From positions 62,001 to 126,000 of the forward strand of contig JAKSLF010000002.1 in assembly GCA_024401355.1 (NCBI GenBank): 64,000 nt of DNA, given 5' to 3'. The position numbers and the translations under genes are program-made. Below the pieces are notes generated by a model. It was given only the letters and a program-made list of their open reading frames with translations, was not told the origin of the DNA and searched no databases. This DNA comes from Bacteroidales bacterium (GTDB taxonomy: Bacteria; Bacteroidota; Bacteroidia; Bacteroidales; Marinilabiliaceae). Of this stretch, positions 17,176-25,934 are shown one piece after another (the first letter of the stretch is position 1; every line of letters starts with the position of its first letter).

Positions 17176-18117
17176 CTACTGCTTGTTATTTGTCAATTGC
17201 ACATCTCCACTCCCCTTCATGCTCCAAAATATCCATATCAATGCTACAACCGACAATATAGGAAACAACGGACCCGGATTTTCTACCTCCCTCGTCAACA
17301 TATCTTCTATCGAACCTTCACCCATACTATATGCCAATATTACCAAACCATTGTTTACTGCATGTGCCACCATCGGACATATCAACGACCCAGTATATAT
17401 ATATAGTACGCACAATATTATTCCCAACACTACTCGTGGCAATATGCCATCAGCTTCCAGATGCAGAACAGCAAAAAACACTGCCGACAATATCGCCGCC
17501 GTTTTGTTGCTGAAAAACACTCTCCTCATCCTTCGGAATATCACGCCTCTGAAAAACATCTCCTCACTTATGGCTGGCACTATCGATACTACCACTATCG
17601 ATACCACCCACTTCCACCATACTTCCGTCGTTAGCATTTTCGCCATCAGCGGCACACTCGTCTCATGCACTTCTTTCATATATTCCCTTAACCACTCCAT
17701 CTGAGGCATCGCCAATATCTGCGCATTGAAATATGATGCCCACTCCACTAACGGCTGACACACCAATATGATTACCACCGACATTATTATTGCCCTGATG
17801 CCTACGTTCCACTTCACGTCACTTCCACACACTCGCTGCTCCACTACCATCACACCTATGAATCCCGCCAGAAGAAATGTAAATACATTGCTCAATCCCT
17901 CCGACAACATAAGCATCCAATATGGCATCTCTATACCATATATATTATATAGGTATGTAAATATTGCACTCGCTCCCGCCGAAAGCAACATAAGAGCCAT
18001 CAGCGACACAAACAATGTCCGCGTCGCCTTCACTCCCTCACCCATGTATTTAGGGTCGTTTATGTCAAAGTTATTGTAATAATCCTCCGACAGCTCTTCC
18101 TTATCTTCCTCCCTCAT
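17176..18117 (-). CDS. CPBP-family intramembrane glutamic endopeptidase
   Basis: A 313-residue polytopic membrane protein. The CPBP/Abi motifs are intact: SEEMFFRGVIFRR (EExxxR), FFAVLH (FxxxH) and PMVAHAVNN (HxxxN). The soluble acidic N-terminus (EEDKEELSEDYY) precedes the membrane helices. CPBP proteases include CAAX-processing Rce1 homologues; the bacterial substrates are mostly unknown. The gene starts 20 bp after the S41 protease stop, so the two proteases are probably co-expressed. Confidence 0.9.
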   Translation of the reverse strand: MREEDKEELSEDYYNNFDINDPKYMGEGVKATRTLFVSLMALMLLSAGASAIFTYLYNIYGIEMPYWMLMLSEGLSNVFTFLLAGFIGVMVVEQRVCGSDVKWNVGIRAIIMSVVIILVCQPLVEWASYFNAQILAMPQMEWLREYMKEVHETSVPLMAKMLTTEVWWKWVVSIVVVSIVPAISEEMFFRGVIFRRMRRVFFSNKTAAILSAVFFAVLHLEADGILPRVVLGIILCVLYIYTGSLICPMVAHAVNNGLVILAYSMGEGSIEDMLTREVENPGPLFPILSVVALIWIFWSMKGSGDVQLTNNKQ

Positions 18118-18137
18118 CCACTCAGATTCTTTTTCTT

Positions 18138-19838
18138 CTACAATGTTCTCTTGTCACCAGCATGGCTGGCCACACTTCCGTCTAGCAATCCCCTGTATGT
18201 TGCTTCATCATTTATCGTCTCCAGCGCTTTCTTCACCTCTATGTCACTCTTCAGGGCATGCTTAGCCGCACCTCTGTGATAATAGTACGACACCAGTATC
18301 TCTGCCTCTATCATCTCCTGCACCTCCTCACGAGCCACTTTCAGATCCTTCTCCAGGTTTGGCTCAAGCACTTTCTGCATCTCGTCAAACAACTGCTTGT
18401 TGCCATCATAATACTTGTCCCTCTGCGCCGCTTTCACCAGTTTCTTCAACTCTTCGTTCGACTCACTCTTATATGTGAATTTTGGCTGCTCCGATACAAA
18501 TTTGCAGAAATCAGCATAGTCACCATCTGTCAACGCAAATGTCTCCGCACTCGCTATTGTCTCATGATTCATCCTGTACTTTACCGCATATCTGAATATC
18601 ACGTCATTTGCCACTAGCGCGTATGCTATGTTCGACACTTCTGGCAACGTTACATGCACATCTGGCGATACACCACCGCCGTCATACACTTTTCTGCCAC
18701 CCTTGGTCTTGAATTCCGATATTAGCGAGTCTGCTACCAGACCTACCGCACCATCTTTGTCTCTGTGAGTGTAGTCTATCGCCTGTATGCAACGTCCCGA
18801 TGGTATGTAATACTTCGCTGTCGTCAACTTCAACGCACCGTTATACTCCACTTCGCGCGTGCTCTGCACCAGTCCCTTGCCAAACGATCTCTGACCCACT
18901 ATCACTGCCCTGTCCAGGTCCTGAAGCGCTCCAGCCACAATCTCTGCAGCCGACGCCGACCTTCTGCTCAGCAATACTACTATAGGTATCTCCGTGTCCA
19001 CTGGGTTCGATGGCGCTTTATATGTCTTGTCATACATGCTTATCTTGCCCCTGGTGCTCAACACTTCCGAACCCTTTGGCACAAACAGGTTCACTATCTT
19101 TATCGCCTCGTCCAGCAAGCCGCCAGGGTTGTCTCTCATGTCCAACACCAGTTTCTTCGCTCCCTTCGACTTCAAGTCATTCAGCGATTTCAATATTTCG
19201 CCCGAACAACCAGCCGTAAAGTTGTTGAAGTCTATATAGCCCGTCTCGTTGTCTAGCATTCCATAATATGCCACCGGATTGATCTGTACTTTCTCTCTCT
19301 TTATCGACTTGTCAAACCACTTGCTCACTCCTGGTCTCCACACTTTCAACTTAGCCTCTGTACCAGCCTCACCACGCAGGTTGTCGCTCACGTCGCTAAC
19401 CTTCATGCCTTTCGCACTCTTGCCGTTTATCTCTACTATGTAGTCACCATTGCGAAGTCCTGCCCTGTCTGCTGGCTTGCCCTCATATATCTCCCTGAAC
19501 ATCACATAGCATGTGTCCGACATCGAAATTATCGAACCAACACCACCATACTCACCTGTCGTCATGAAACGGAAGTCATCCATCTCCTCCTCAGGTATGT
19601 AGTTCGTATATGGGTCCAACGATCCAAGCATCTCGTCCACCGCCTTGCGAACCAACTTCTTCGGATCTGTCTGGTCCACATAATATGTGTTTATCTCCTT
19701 GAATACAGAATAGAATATGTCGAGGTTCTTTATCACCTCAAAGTTTCGCTTGTCATTGCCAAAACTTGTAAGCGTAACGCACAATGCACCCGCACATGCC
19801 ACTCCGCCTATCGCATATATTGCTTTCTTTAGTTTCAT
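18138..19838 (-). CDS. S41-family C-terminal processing protease (periplasmic)
   Basis: A 566-residue protein with an N-terminal hydrophobic signal/anchor (KKAIYAIGGVACAGALCVTL), a PDZ domain (GLRNGDYIVEINGKSAKG) and the S41 catalytic block: VLLSRRSASAAEIVAGALQ with the nucleophile Ser, and RSFGKGLVQ with the general-base Lys. It trims or degrades proteins from their C-termini in the periplasm. ATG 19838 (MKLKKAIYAIG) is chosen over a TTG at 19856. Confidence 0.92.
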   Translation of the reverse strand: MKLKKAIYAIGGVACAGALCVTLTSFGNDKRNFEVIKNLDIFYSVFKEINTYYVDQTDPKKLVRKAVDEMLGSLDPYTNYIPEEEMDDFRFMTTGEYGGVGSIISMSDTCYVMFREIYEGKPADRAGLRNGDYIVEINGKSAKGMKVSDVSDNLRGEAGTEAKLKVWRPGVSKWFDKSIKREKVQINPVAYYGMLDNETGYIDFNNFTAGCSGEILKSLNDLKSKGAKKLVLDMRDNPGGLLDEAIKIVNLFVPKGSEVLSTRGKISMYDKTYKAPSNPVDTEIPIVVLLSRRSASAAEIVAGALQDLDRAVIVGQRSFGKGLVQSTREVEYNGALKLTTAKYYIPSGRCIQAIDYTHRDKDGAVGLVADSLISEFKTKGGRKVYDGGGVSPDVHVTLPEVSNIAYALVANDVIFRYAVKYRMNHETIASAETFALTDGDYADFCKFVSEQPKFTYKSESNEELKKLVKAAQRDKYYDGNKQLFDEMQKVLEPNLEKDLKVAREEVQEMIEAEILVSYYYHRGAAKHALKSDIEVKKALETINDEATYRGLLDGSVASHAGDKRTL

Positions 19839-20181
19839 TTTTTTCACCTGTTTCAAAATGGAATGCCAATTTAATCATAAAAAGTGATTATGCCACTATT
19901 TTATAGCAACTTTTTTCTTTCCCAACCTCATTCACCTTACAACAACTGCTCTTCACAACCCCACTTTTTCATGCCTCATACGCCACTCATCACTACCATT
20001 CTCACCAACAGTCTTTCATTTTTCAGCCATGTTCACCCCCAAACCCACCATTTTTGTCACTCAACAACTACTTTAACCGCTCACCACTCCACCAACTCAC
20101 AATTAACTTTTTCCACTCACATAATTTCTTCTCCTTTGCAAAAAAAAGGAAAACATTTTTTCAATTAGTAATTAGTACAAC
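19839..20181. other. 343-bp divergent intergenic region between ctp and the oxidoreductase operon
   Basis: It must carry both divergent promoters, but no full TTTG/TAnnTTTG pair was found. The plus strand is strikingly poor in G (runs of C, T and A between about 19915 and 20110). CTCCTTTG at 20131-20138 is a weak -7-like match for the plus-strand genes. No open reading frame here looks real. Confidence 0.6.
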
Positions 20182-20451
20182 ATGTTCCATCATCTACTCC
20201 TTACCGCTGTCCACGCAACCATACAGCAGGGTAATGTCAACATCGACAACAACCGTTGCAAGGGATGTGGACTCTGTGTAGCCACTTGCCCAGCCAAGAC
20301 TCTACAACTGTCCAACAATGTCAACACACGCGGCTACAACTTCTCACAACAGCTCCGCCCCAATCGTTGCATAGGCTGCGCCTCCTGCGCACTCATCTGC
20401 CCCGACGCCTGCATCACAGTCTTCCGCACCGGCCTCCGCAAAACCATATAA
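20182..20451 (+). CDS. 2-oxoacid:ferredoxin oxidoreductase, delta (4Fe-4S) subunit
   Basis: An 89-residue ferredoxin-like protein with two 4Fe-4S motifs: CKGCGLCVATCP and CIGCASCALICP. It is the electron-transfer subunit of a four-subunit 2-oxoacid (2-oxoisovalerate or 2-oxoglutarate) oxidoreductase whose other subunits follow directly. It accepts electrons from the thiamine diphosphate site and passes them to ferredoxin. Confidence 0.9.
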   Translation: MFHHLLLTAVHATIQQGNVNIDNNRCKGCGLCVATCPAKTLQLSNNVNTRGYNFSQQLRPNRCIGCASCALICPDACITVFRTGLRKTI

Positions 20452-20465
20452 TCATACATAATACT

Positions 20466-21659
20466 ATGTTACTTAAAGGAAACGAAGCCCTGGCCCTTGC
20501 CGCTATAAGATACGGCGTCGACGCCTACTACGGCTACCCAATAACACCACAGAGTGAAATAATGGAAACTCTCATCGCACAAAAGCCATGGGAATCAACC
20601 GGCATGACTGTTCTCCAAGCCGAAAGCGAGGTCGCTGCCATCAATATGGTCTATGGTACCGCTGCCACCGGACGCATGGCTATGACTTCTTCATCCGGAC
20701 CAGGCATCAGCCTTATGCAAAATGGTATCTCATACCTCTGCGGAGCCAACCTCCCCTGCCTTATCGTCAACGTCATGCGTGGCGGTCCCGGACTCGGCAC
20801 TATCTCTCCTTCGCAGGCCGATTACTTCCAGGCTACACGAGGAGGCGGACACGGAGACTACCGCACTCTCGTACTCGCACCTTCAAGCGTACAGGAAATG
20901 GCCGACTTTGTCGCCATCGCTTTTCAGTGGGCTTTCCGCTACCGCAACCCCGCAATGATTCTCGCCGACGGCACCATCGGACAAATGATGGAGAAGGTCA
21001 CTCTCCCACCGTTCCAGCAACGACTCACAGCCAGCGAAGTGGCAAAACTGCATACCTGGGCTTCCACAGGACGACGCGAAGGACAACAACGCAATATCGT
21101 CTCATCGCTCGACCTCGACCCTGCAGCAATGGAACTCAAATGCCTCAACCGCGAACAACGCTACCAAGTTGCCATCGACAACGACGCTCGCCACCAGGCC
21201 ATACATTGCGACGATGCCGAAATACTCATCGTAGCTTTCGGCTCCGCAGCACGCATCTGCACCAAAACCGTACAGCTCGCACGACAGCAAGGCATCCGCG
21301 CCGGACTCTTCCGCCCTATCACACTTTGGCCTTTCCCTGCACAAGCTCTCCGCCAAGCCGCACAACACGCACAACATATATTAGTAGTCGAACTCAACGC
21401 CGGACAAATGATCGACGACGTCCGACTCGCCCTCACCACACAAAACAACCCAACCACAACACCCAACCTTCCCAATACATCAAACCACCCCAATACTCCC
21501 ACCATCACCCACTATGGCCGCCTAGGCGGAGTAGTCTTCACCCCCGAAGAAATTCTAAACCACATAAAAAACATACATACCGCACCACCCACACAAACCG
21601 CACCACCCACACAAACCACACCACCCACACAAACCGCACCATCCACTCCACCCCACTAA
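20466..21659 (+). CDS. 2-oxoacid:ferredoxin oxidoreductase, alpha subunit (VorB/KorA-like)
   Basis: A 397-residue protein starting MLLKGNEALALAAIRYG. The core is typical: YYGYPITPQSEIMETL, QAESEVAAINMVYGTAATG, TSSSGPGISLMQNG and MRGGPGLG. It binds part of the thiamine diphosphate/CoA site together with the beta subunit. Odd features: a Thr/Asn/Pro-rich insertion before HYGRLGG and a C-terminal tail of TAPPTQ-type repeats encoded by an 18-bp tandem array. Both make the chain longer than usual family members (about 350-360 residues, from memory). Confidence 0.92.
   Translation: MLLKGNEALALAAIRYGVDAYYGYPITPQSEIMETLIAQKPWESTGMTVLQAESEVAAINMVYGTAATGRMAMTSSSGPGISLMQNGISYLCGANLPCLIVNVMRGGPGLGTISPSQADYFQATRGGGHGDYRTLVLAPSSVQEMADFVAIAFQWAFRYRNPAMILADGTIGQMMEKVTLPPFQQRLTASEVAKLHTWASTGRREGQQRNIVSSLDLDPAAMELKCLNREQRYQVAIDNDARHQAIHCDDAEILIVAFGSAARICTKTVQLARQQGIRAGLFRPITLWPFPAQALRQAAQHAQHILVVELNAGQMIDDVRLALTTQNNPTTTPNLPNTSNHPNTPTITHYGRLGGVVFTPEEILNHIKNIHTAPPTQTAPPTQTTPPTQTAPSTPPH
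21579..21650 (+). repeat. 18-bp tandem array at the 3' end of the alpha-subunit gene
   Basis: About four units of an ACCGCACCACCCACACAA-type 18-mer encode Thr-Ala/Thr-Pro-Pro-Thr-Gln repeats. The first three units are nearly identical; the last is diverged. Confidence 0.85.
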
Positions 21660-21664
21660 CATCT

Positions 21665-21795
21665 GCCGCCTTGAGGTCTCGGCGTCAAGAAAAATGCCAT
21701 AAGCGTAGTGTTAGCACAAGGCACCGTTCAAGCGAAGCGCGTTTGACTTGTGCAACGTAGCGTTGGCATTTTTTAGCCAGAGAACTCACAGCGGC
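21665..21795. repeat. 131-bp imperfect palindrome within the oxidoreductase operon
   Basis: Nested complementary blocks pair in order: GCCGC/GCGGC, TGAG/CTCA, TCTC/GAGA, GGC/GCC, AAAAATGCCA/TGGCATTTTT (10 bp, 21690-21699 with 21764-21773) and GCACAAG/CTTGTGC (21714-21720 with 21747-21753). They enclose a further small hairpin. Transcribed RNA would form one long interrupted rod. Confidence 0.88.
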
Positions 21796-21810
21796 GAGCT
21801 CTTTGCTTCG

Positions 21811-21828
21811 TTTCTCTCGACAGAGAAA
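21811..21828 (+). other. Small hairpin before the beta-subunit gene
   Basis: TTTCTCT and AGAGAAA pair around a 4-nt loop, followed by an A-rich stretch up to the ATG at 21878. It could be a processing or translation-control hairpin; it lacks a U tract. Confidence 0.5.
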
Positions 21829-21877
21829 TGAAAAAAAAGAAGAAGAACAAAAAAAAGAAGAAATCTATAAAAACATT

Positions 21878-22612
21878 ATGTTGTTATACAAAAAACCCTC
21901 ACTACTAACCGACACCAACATGCACTACTGCCCTGGCTGCAGTCATGCCGTCGTCAACAAAATCATCGCCGAGGTACTCGAAGAAATGAATATCGGCACA
22001 GAAAATATCATCGGCGTCTCACCCGTCGGATGTGGCGTCTTCATCTACAACTATATCGACATCGACTGGGTCGAAGCCGCACACGGACGCGCACCTGCCG
22101 TTGCCACTGGCGTCAAACGCATGAACCCCGACAAACTAGTCTTCACATACCAAGGCGATGGTGAAGTAACTGCCATAGGCACCGGAGAAGTCATACATGC
22201 CTGCAACCGCGGAGAAAATATCGCCATCATCTTCATCAACAATGCTGTCTTCGGCATGACCAACGGACAGATGGCACCAACAACACCACTCGGCATGAAA
22301 ACTACCACTTGCCCCGACGGACGTGACCCACAACTCAACGGCTATCCACTGCCCATGGCACAGCTCTTCGCCGACATACAAGGCACCTGCTACGTCACCC
22401 GTCAGGCTGTCAACACCTACAAGGCTGTCAAAAACACCAAGAAAGCCATCCGACGAGCTTTCGACTACTCCCTACAACGCAAAGGTACCTCTGTTGTCGA
22501 AATAATATGCGCCTGCCCAACCAACTGGAAGATGACTCCCGTCGAAGCTAATAAATATATCTCCGACTTCTCCGTCAAGACTTTCCCACTGGGCGACCTC
22601 AAAAGACCATAA
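21878..22612 (+). CDS. 2-oxoacid:ferredoxin oxidoreductase, beta subunit (thiamine diphosphate-binding)
   Basis: A 244-residue protein starting MLLYKKPSLLTD. It shows MHYCPGCSHAVVNK, the thiamine diphosphate motif GDGEVTAIGTGE...NAVFGMTNGQ (GDG-x-N type) and CPTNWKMTP near the end. It catalyses the decarboxylation with the alpha subunit. A TTG at 21803 would add a lysine/glutamate-rich extension translated from hairpin DNA and was rejected. It lies 218 bp after the alpha gene, an unusually wide gap filled by the palindrome. Confidence 0.93.
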   Translation: MLLYKKPSLLTDTNMHYCPGCSHAVVNKIIAEVLEEMNIGTENIIGVSPVGCGVFIYNYIDIDWVEAAHGRAPAVATGVKRMNPDKLVFTYQGDGEVTAIGTGEVIHACNRGENIAIIFINNAVFGMTNGQMAPTTPLGMKTTTCPDGRDPQLNGYPLPMAQLFADIQGTCYVTRQAVNTYKAVKNTKKAIRRAFDYSLQRKGTSVVEIICACPTNWKMTPVEANKYISDFSVKTFPLGDLKRP

Positions 22613-22636
22613 TAACAATTCAAAAAAACATACACA

Positions 22637-23167
22637 ATGACTTGCGAAATACTCATAGCCGGATTTGGAGGACAAGGTGTCCTCTCCATGGGAAAAATTC
22701 TTGCCTACGCAGGCATAATGAATAACAAGGAGGTTACATGGCTCCCCTCCTACGGACCAGAACAGCGTGGCGGCACTTCCAACGTAACCGTCGTCATAAG
22801 CGACAATGCCATAAGTTCACCTATTGTCGACCATTTCGACGTCGTCATAGCACTCAACCAACAGTCGCTCACCAAATTTGAATCTAAGGTAAAACCAGAC
22901 GGACAACTTATCTACGATACCTACGGCATCACTACACCACCATCACGCACCGACATCCGCATCTACCCCATCGATGCCATGCAAACCGCTGTCAAAAACA
23001 ATATGCAGAAGATGTTCAACACCATAATCCTAGGAGCACTCATCGCCGTCAATCCTATTGTCAGCATCAACGATGTCATGCAGAGCCTCAAGAAGACTCT
23101 CCCCGAACGCTACCACCACCTACTGCCAGCCAACGAACAGGCACTTCACATAGGATTCAATTTATGA
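22637..23167 (+). CDS. 2-oxoacid:ferredoxin oxidoreductase, gamma subunit
   Basis: A 176-residue protein. The signature IAGFGGQGVLSMGKILA and SYGPEQRGGTSNVTVVIS identify the gamma (catalytic-domain) subunit of 2-oxoacid:acceptor oxidoreductases, which contributes to CoA binding. The order delta-alpha-beta-gamma is standard for this four-subunit type. The gene converges on the O-methyltransferase gene with only 14 bp between their stops. Confidence 0.93.
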   Translation: MTCEILIAGFGGQGVLSMGKILAYAGIMNNKEVTWLPSYGPEQRGGTSNVTVVISDNAISSPIVDHFDVVIALNQQSLTKFESKVKPDGQLIYDTYGITTPPSRTDIRIYPIDAMQTAVKNNMQKMFNTIILGALIAVNPIVSINDVMQSLKKTLPERYHHLLPANEQALHIGFNL

Positions 23168-23181
23168 ATGATGATTGTCTA

Positions 23182-23826
23182 TCACTTCTTGCGTATCAGC
23201 AACAAGCCGTCACGTATTGGCAGTATCACTTTCTCTACTCTGTCATCTGCAGCCACTATGTCATTGAATTTTTTTATCGCCTTCGTCTGAGCATCATTTT
23301 TCTCCTCTGGCTCTATCACGTGGCCATCCCACAGTATATTATCCGCCAATATATATCCGCCCTTCGCCAGACGTGGCATTATCAGTTCATAATACTTCGG
23401 ATAGTCCCTCTTGTTGGCATCCATAAACACAAAGTCAAACTCACCAGGCAACTCATCTATTATCTCTTTCACGTCGCCTATATGCAGATGCATCTTGTCT
23501 CGATGCTCGCTTGCTTCAAAAAATTTAGTTATTATAGGCTCCAGCTCGTCGTCTATCTCTACCGTATGTATCTCCGCGTCTTCACGCATTATTCCTTCTG
23601 CCATCGACAATGCCGAATACCCAGTAAAAGTACCCAACTCTAGTACCATTCGCGGATTGGCCATCCTTACAAGCATCTTCATCAGCGTTCCCTGCAGATG
23701 ACCACTCAGCATCCTTGGCGCCAAAACCTTTAGGTGCGTATATCTGTCTAGCTCATGCAACAACGCTGGCTCCTTGTCTATGTGTTCCGCTATATAGCGT
23801 TCCATCTCTATGCTTGTAAAATCCAT
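23182..23826 (-). CDS. Class I SAM-dependent O-methyltransferase
   Basis: A 214-residue protein of the caffeoyl-CoA/catechol O-methyltransferase family. The SAM-binding motif VLELGTFTGYSALSMA, the acidic EIDDE and the metal-site FVFMDANKRDY with ADNILWDG are clear. Small bacterial members methylate diverse hydroxyls; the substrate is not predictable. It starts 10 bp after the M16 peptidase gene in an apparent kdsB-M16-OMT operon. Confidence 0.9.
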   Translation of the reverse strand: MDFTSIEMERYIAEHIDKEPALLHELDRYTHLKVLAPRMLSGHLQGTLMKMLVRMANPRMVLELGTFTGYSALSMAEGIMREDAEIHTVEIDDELEPIITKFFEASEHRDKMHLHIGDVKEIIDELPGEFDFVFMDANKRDYPKYYELIMPRLAKGGYILADNILWDGHVIEPEEKNDAQTKAIKKFNDIVAADDRVEKVILPIRDGLLLIRKK

Positions 23827-23836
23827 CTCGCTCCTC

Positions 23837-25054
23837 CTAACTGTATATCAATATCGAAAGCCTCTCCGGGTGCACTACTTCGTTCGCCACATCCAGCAAC
23901 TCCTTGGCACTAACTGTCTCTATGTTCTTGCATGATGTCTCTATGTCGTCTGCCTGACCATACAGCAGCACACTTCGCCCTATGCTCAGCATCTGGTCCT
24001 CACCATTGTCTGCCGACAGCATCAACTGACCGCTCATCTGCCTCTTCAGCTTCTTCAATTGTATCTCCGTCAACGGCTTCATGCATATTCGTGCCAACTC
24101 CTTGTTCACTATGCGTATCGACCTCTCAAGGTTCTCTGCATCCGTACCGAAATAAAGGCTGAACAAGCCTGTGTCATAATATGGGTTATACTCCGTCTCT
24201 ACATTATACGCTATGCCGTTGCGTTCTCTCAATATGATGTTCAGACGCGAGTTCATACACGGACCACCTATCATGTTATTAAGCATATACATCGGCAGAC
24301 GCTTCTTGTCAAATGCATTAGGCGCTATACCGCCCATCACTACATGCCCCTGACTCGTATTCTTTACTATTCTCTGGCGTGTCCTCTCACGACCAACGGG
24401 CTTCTCCCTCGTCCATTGCCTCTTGTTCTCCGCTATACATCCATAATACTTCTCCGCTATGCGCACTACCTCTTTCCACGTCATACTGCCAAGCACACTC
24501 AACACCATCTGGTCCGTATTGTAGTTCCTCCTCATGAAGTCCCTCACCATCGTCCCGTCAAAGGTGGCAAGTCTCTCGCTGTCGCCCAGCACGTTGTGCC
24601 CAAACTCCTTGTTGAACACCACATCGTCAAAGTCGTCAAATATAAGCTCCGAAGGAGTGTCATTATACGACGATATCTCGTCCAATATGACTTCCTTCTC
24701 TTTTGCAAGTTCTCTCTCCGGAAATGTCGAGTTGAACACCATGTCGCTTATCAGCTCCGCTGCCCTGTCAAAATCCCTCTTCAGGAATGTCGCATGCACT
24801 ACAGTCTCCTCTTTCGTGGTGTATGCGTTCAGTTCGCCACCCACTTCGTCTATGCGGTTCAATATGTGAAACGCGCGTCTCTTGGCCGTACCCTTAAATA
24901 TGGTGTGCTCTATGAAGTGCGCCATGCCATACTCACTCTCGCGCTCGTCTCGCGACCCTACATTCACTATAAGGCCACAATAGCACACAGGACTCTCCGA
25001 TGGTATATGCACCACCCTTATCCCATTCGATAGAGTATGAACGTTGTAATGCAC
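23837..25054 (-). CDS. M16-family zinc metallopeptidase
   Basis: A 405-residue protein with the inverted zinc motif HFIEHTIFKGT (HxxEH) near residue 47 and the downstream Glu in the EVILDEISSY region, as in processing-peptidase/PqqL-type M16B enzymes. There is no obvious signal peptide, so it is probably cytoplasmic. The start is GTG (VHYNVHTLSNGIRV): no ATG or TTG lies upstream in frame before the kdsB stop, and the family N-terminus aligns from here. Confidence 0.9.
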   Translation of the reverse strand: MHYNVHTLSNGIRVVHIPSESPVCYCGLIVNVGSRDERESEYGMAHFIEHTIFKGTAKRRAFHILNRIDEVGGELNAYTTKEETVVHATFLKRDFDRAAELISDMVFNSTFPERELAKEKEVILDEISSYNDTPSELIFDDFDDVVFNKEFGHNVLGDSERLATFDGTMVRDFMRRNYNTDQMVLSVLGSMTWKEVVRIAEKYYGCIAENKRQWTREKPVGRERTRQRIVKNTSQGHVVMGGIAPNAFDKKRLPMYMLNNMIGGPCMNSRLNIILRERNGIAYNVETEYNPYYDTGLFSLYFGTDAENLERSIRIVNKELARICMKPLTEIQLKKLKRQMSGQLMLSADNGEDQMLSIGRSVLLYGQADDIETSCKNIETVSAKELLDVANEVVHPERLSILIYS

Positions 25055-25078
25055 CTCTAATTTTTTTACGTGGTCCGC

Positions 25079-25843
25079 CTAGATAAGTCCTCTCACCTTG
25101 AGCGCCTCGAGGTCCTCTGGAGTGTCTATCGACAAGCTTTCAAGCTCAGTCTCCATTACCGCAATGCTATAGCCATTCTCCAGCCATCGCAACTGCTCAA
25201 GACTCTCACACTTCTCCAATGTGCCACGCTCCAGTTTTGTAATCTCACGCAATATGTCTGCACGATAGCCATAAAGACCAATGTGATTATAATACTTGTG
25301 CTTCACATGCCACTCCTTCTCCTCTACACCACGCAAATACGGAATTGGCGATCTGCTGAAGTATAGTGCATTCCCCTGGACCGATACCACAACCTTTGGC
25401 TTGTTTGGATTGAACAGGTCCTGGCTGTTGTCAGCCACTTTTACCAAGGTCGCTATCTCCGTCTCTGCTTTCAGAAATGCTGATGCCAGCAACTCTATCT
25501 GCACCGGACTGATAAATGGCTCATCACCCTGTATGTTTATTACCGCATGATACTTCTTGCCACTGGCTGCCTCTACCTTTTCTATCGCTTCCTCACAACG
25601 GTCCGTACCACTCTGGTGCGTCGTCGCTGTCATCACTACTCTGCCGCCAAATGCCTTGACTGCGTTCTCTATGCGCTCATCGTCTGTTGCTACATAAACA
25701 TCTGGTAATACCTTCGACGCCTGCTCATATACACGCTGTATCATTGGCTTGCCACCTATGTCTGCCAATGGCTTGCCTGGGAATCTGCTCGACGCATAAC
25801 GGGCTGGTATGAGCCCAAGAATATTATTGAATTTCGTTTCCAT
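25079..25843 (-). CDS. kdsB: 3-deoxy-manno-octulosonate cytidylyltransferase
   Basis: A 254-residue protein. LIPARYASSRFPGKPLADIGGKPMI is the canonical KdsB N-terminal nucleotide-binding loop (written here split: LIPARYASSRFPGKP then LADIGGKPMI). NIQGDEPFI and the RSPIPYLR block are present. It activates Kdo as CMP-Kdo for lipopolysaccharide inner-core synthesis. It ends in TAG and is followed after 24 bp by the M16 peptidase. Confidence 0.95.
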   Translation of the reverse strand: METKFNNILGLIPARYASSRFPGKPLADIGGKPMIQRVYEQASKVLPDVYVATDDERIENAVKAFGGRVVMTATTHQSGTDRCEEAIEKVEAASGKKYHAVINIQGDEPFISPVQIELLASAFLKAETEIATLVKVADNSQDLFNPNKPKVVVSVQGNALYFSRSPIPYLRGVEEKEWHVKHKYYNHIGLYGYRADILREITKLERGTLEKCESLEQLRWLENGYSIAVMETELESLSIDTPEDLEALKVRGLI

Positions 25844-25892
25844 TATGGTACATGTTTATCCAACATCATGACCTCCTGCCACAATGCAACCG

Positions 25893-25900
25893 CAAAGATA
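25893..25900 (-). promoter_or_regulatory. -7 element (TATCTTTG) of the kdsB operon
   Basis: An exact minus-strand TAnnTTTG match, 49 bp upstream of the kdsB ATG, in the 91-bp gap after the SPOR-protein gene. Confidence 0.6.
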
Positions 25901-25934
25901 AATATTTTTTAGATTTATTGTTACCCCAACCGCA

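Noticed and set aside
21579-21650. CRISPR-like repeats in the alpha-subunit gene
   Set aside because: The 18-bp units are contiguous, in frame and encode a Pro/Thr/Gln tail.
20588-21760. 390-codon frame overlapping the alpha-subunit gene
   Set aside because: Arg/His/Thr-rich alternative frame of a clear oxidoreductase gene; it arises from C-rich codons.
24059-25033. 324-codon plus-strand frame opposite the M16 peptidase
   Set aside because: Antisense to conserved HxxEH peptidase sequence, with no support of its own.
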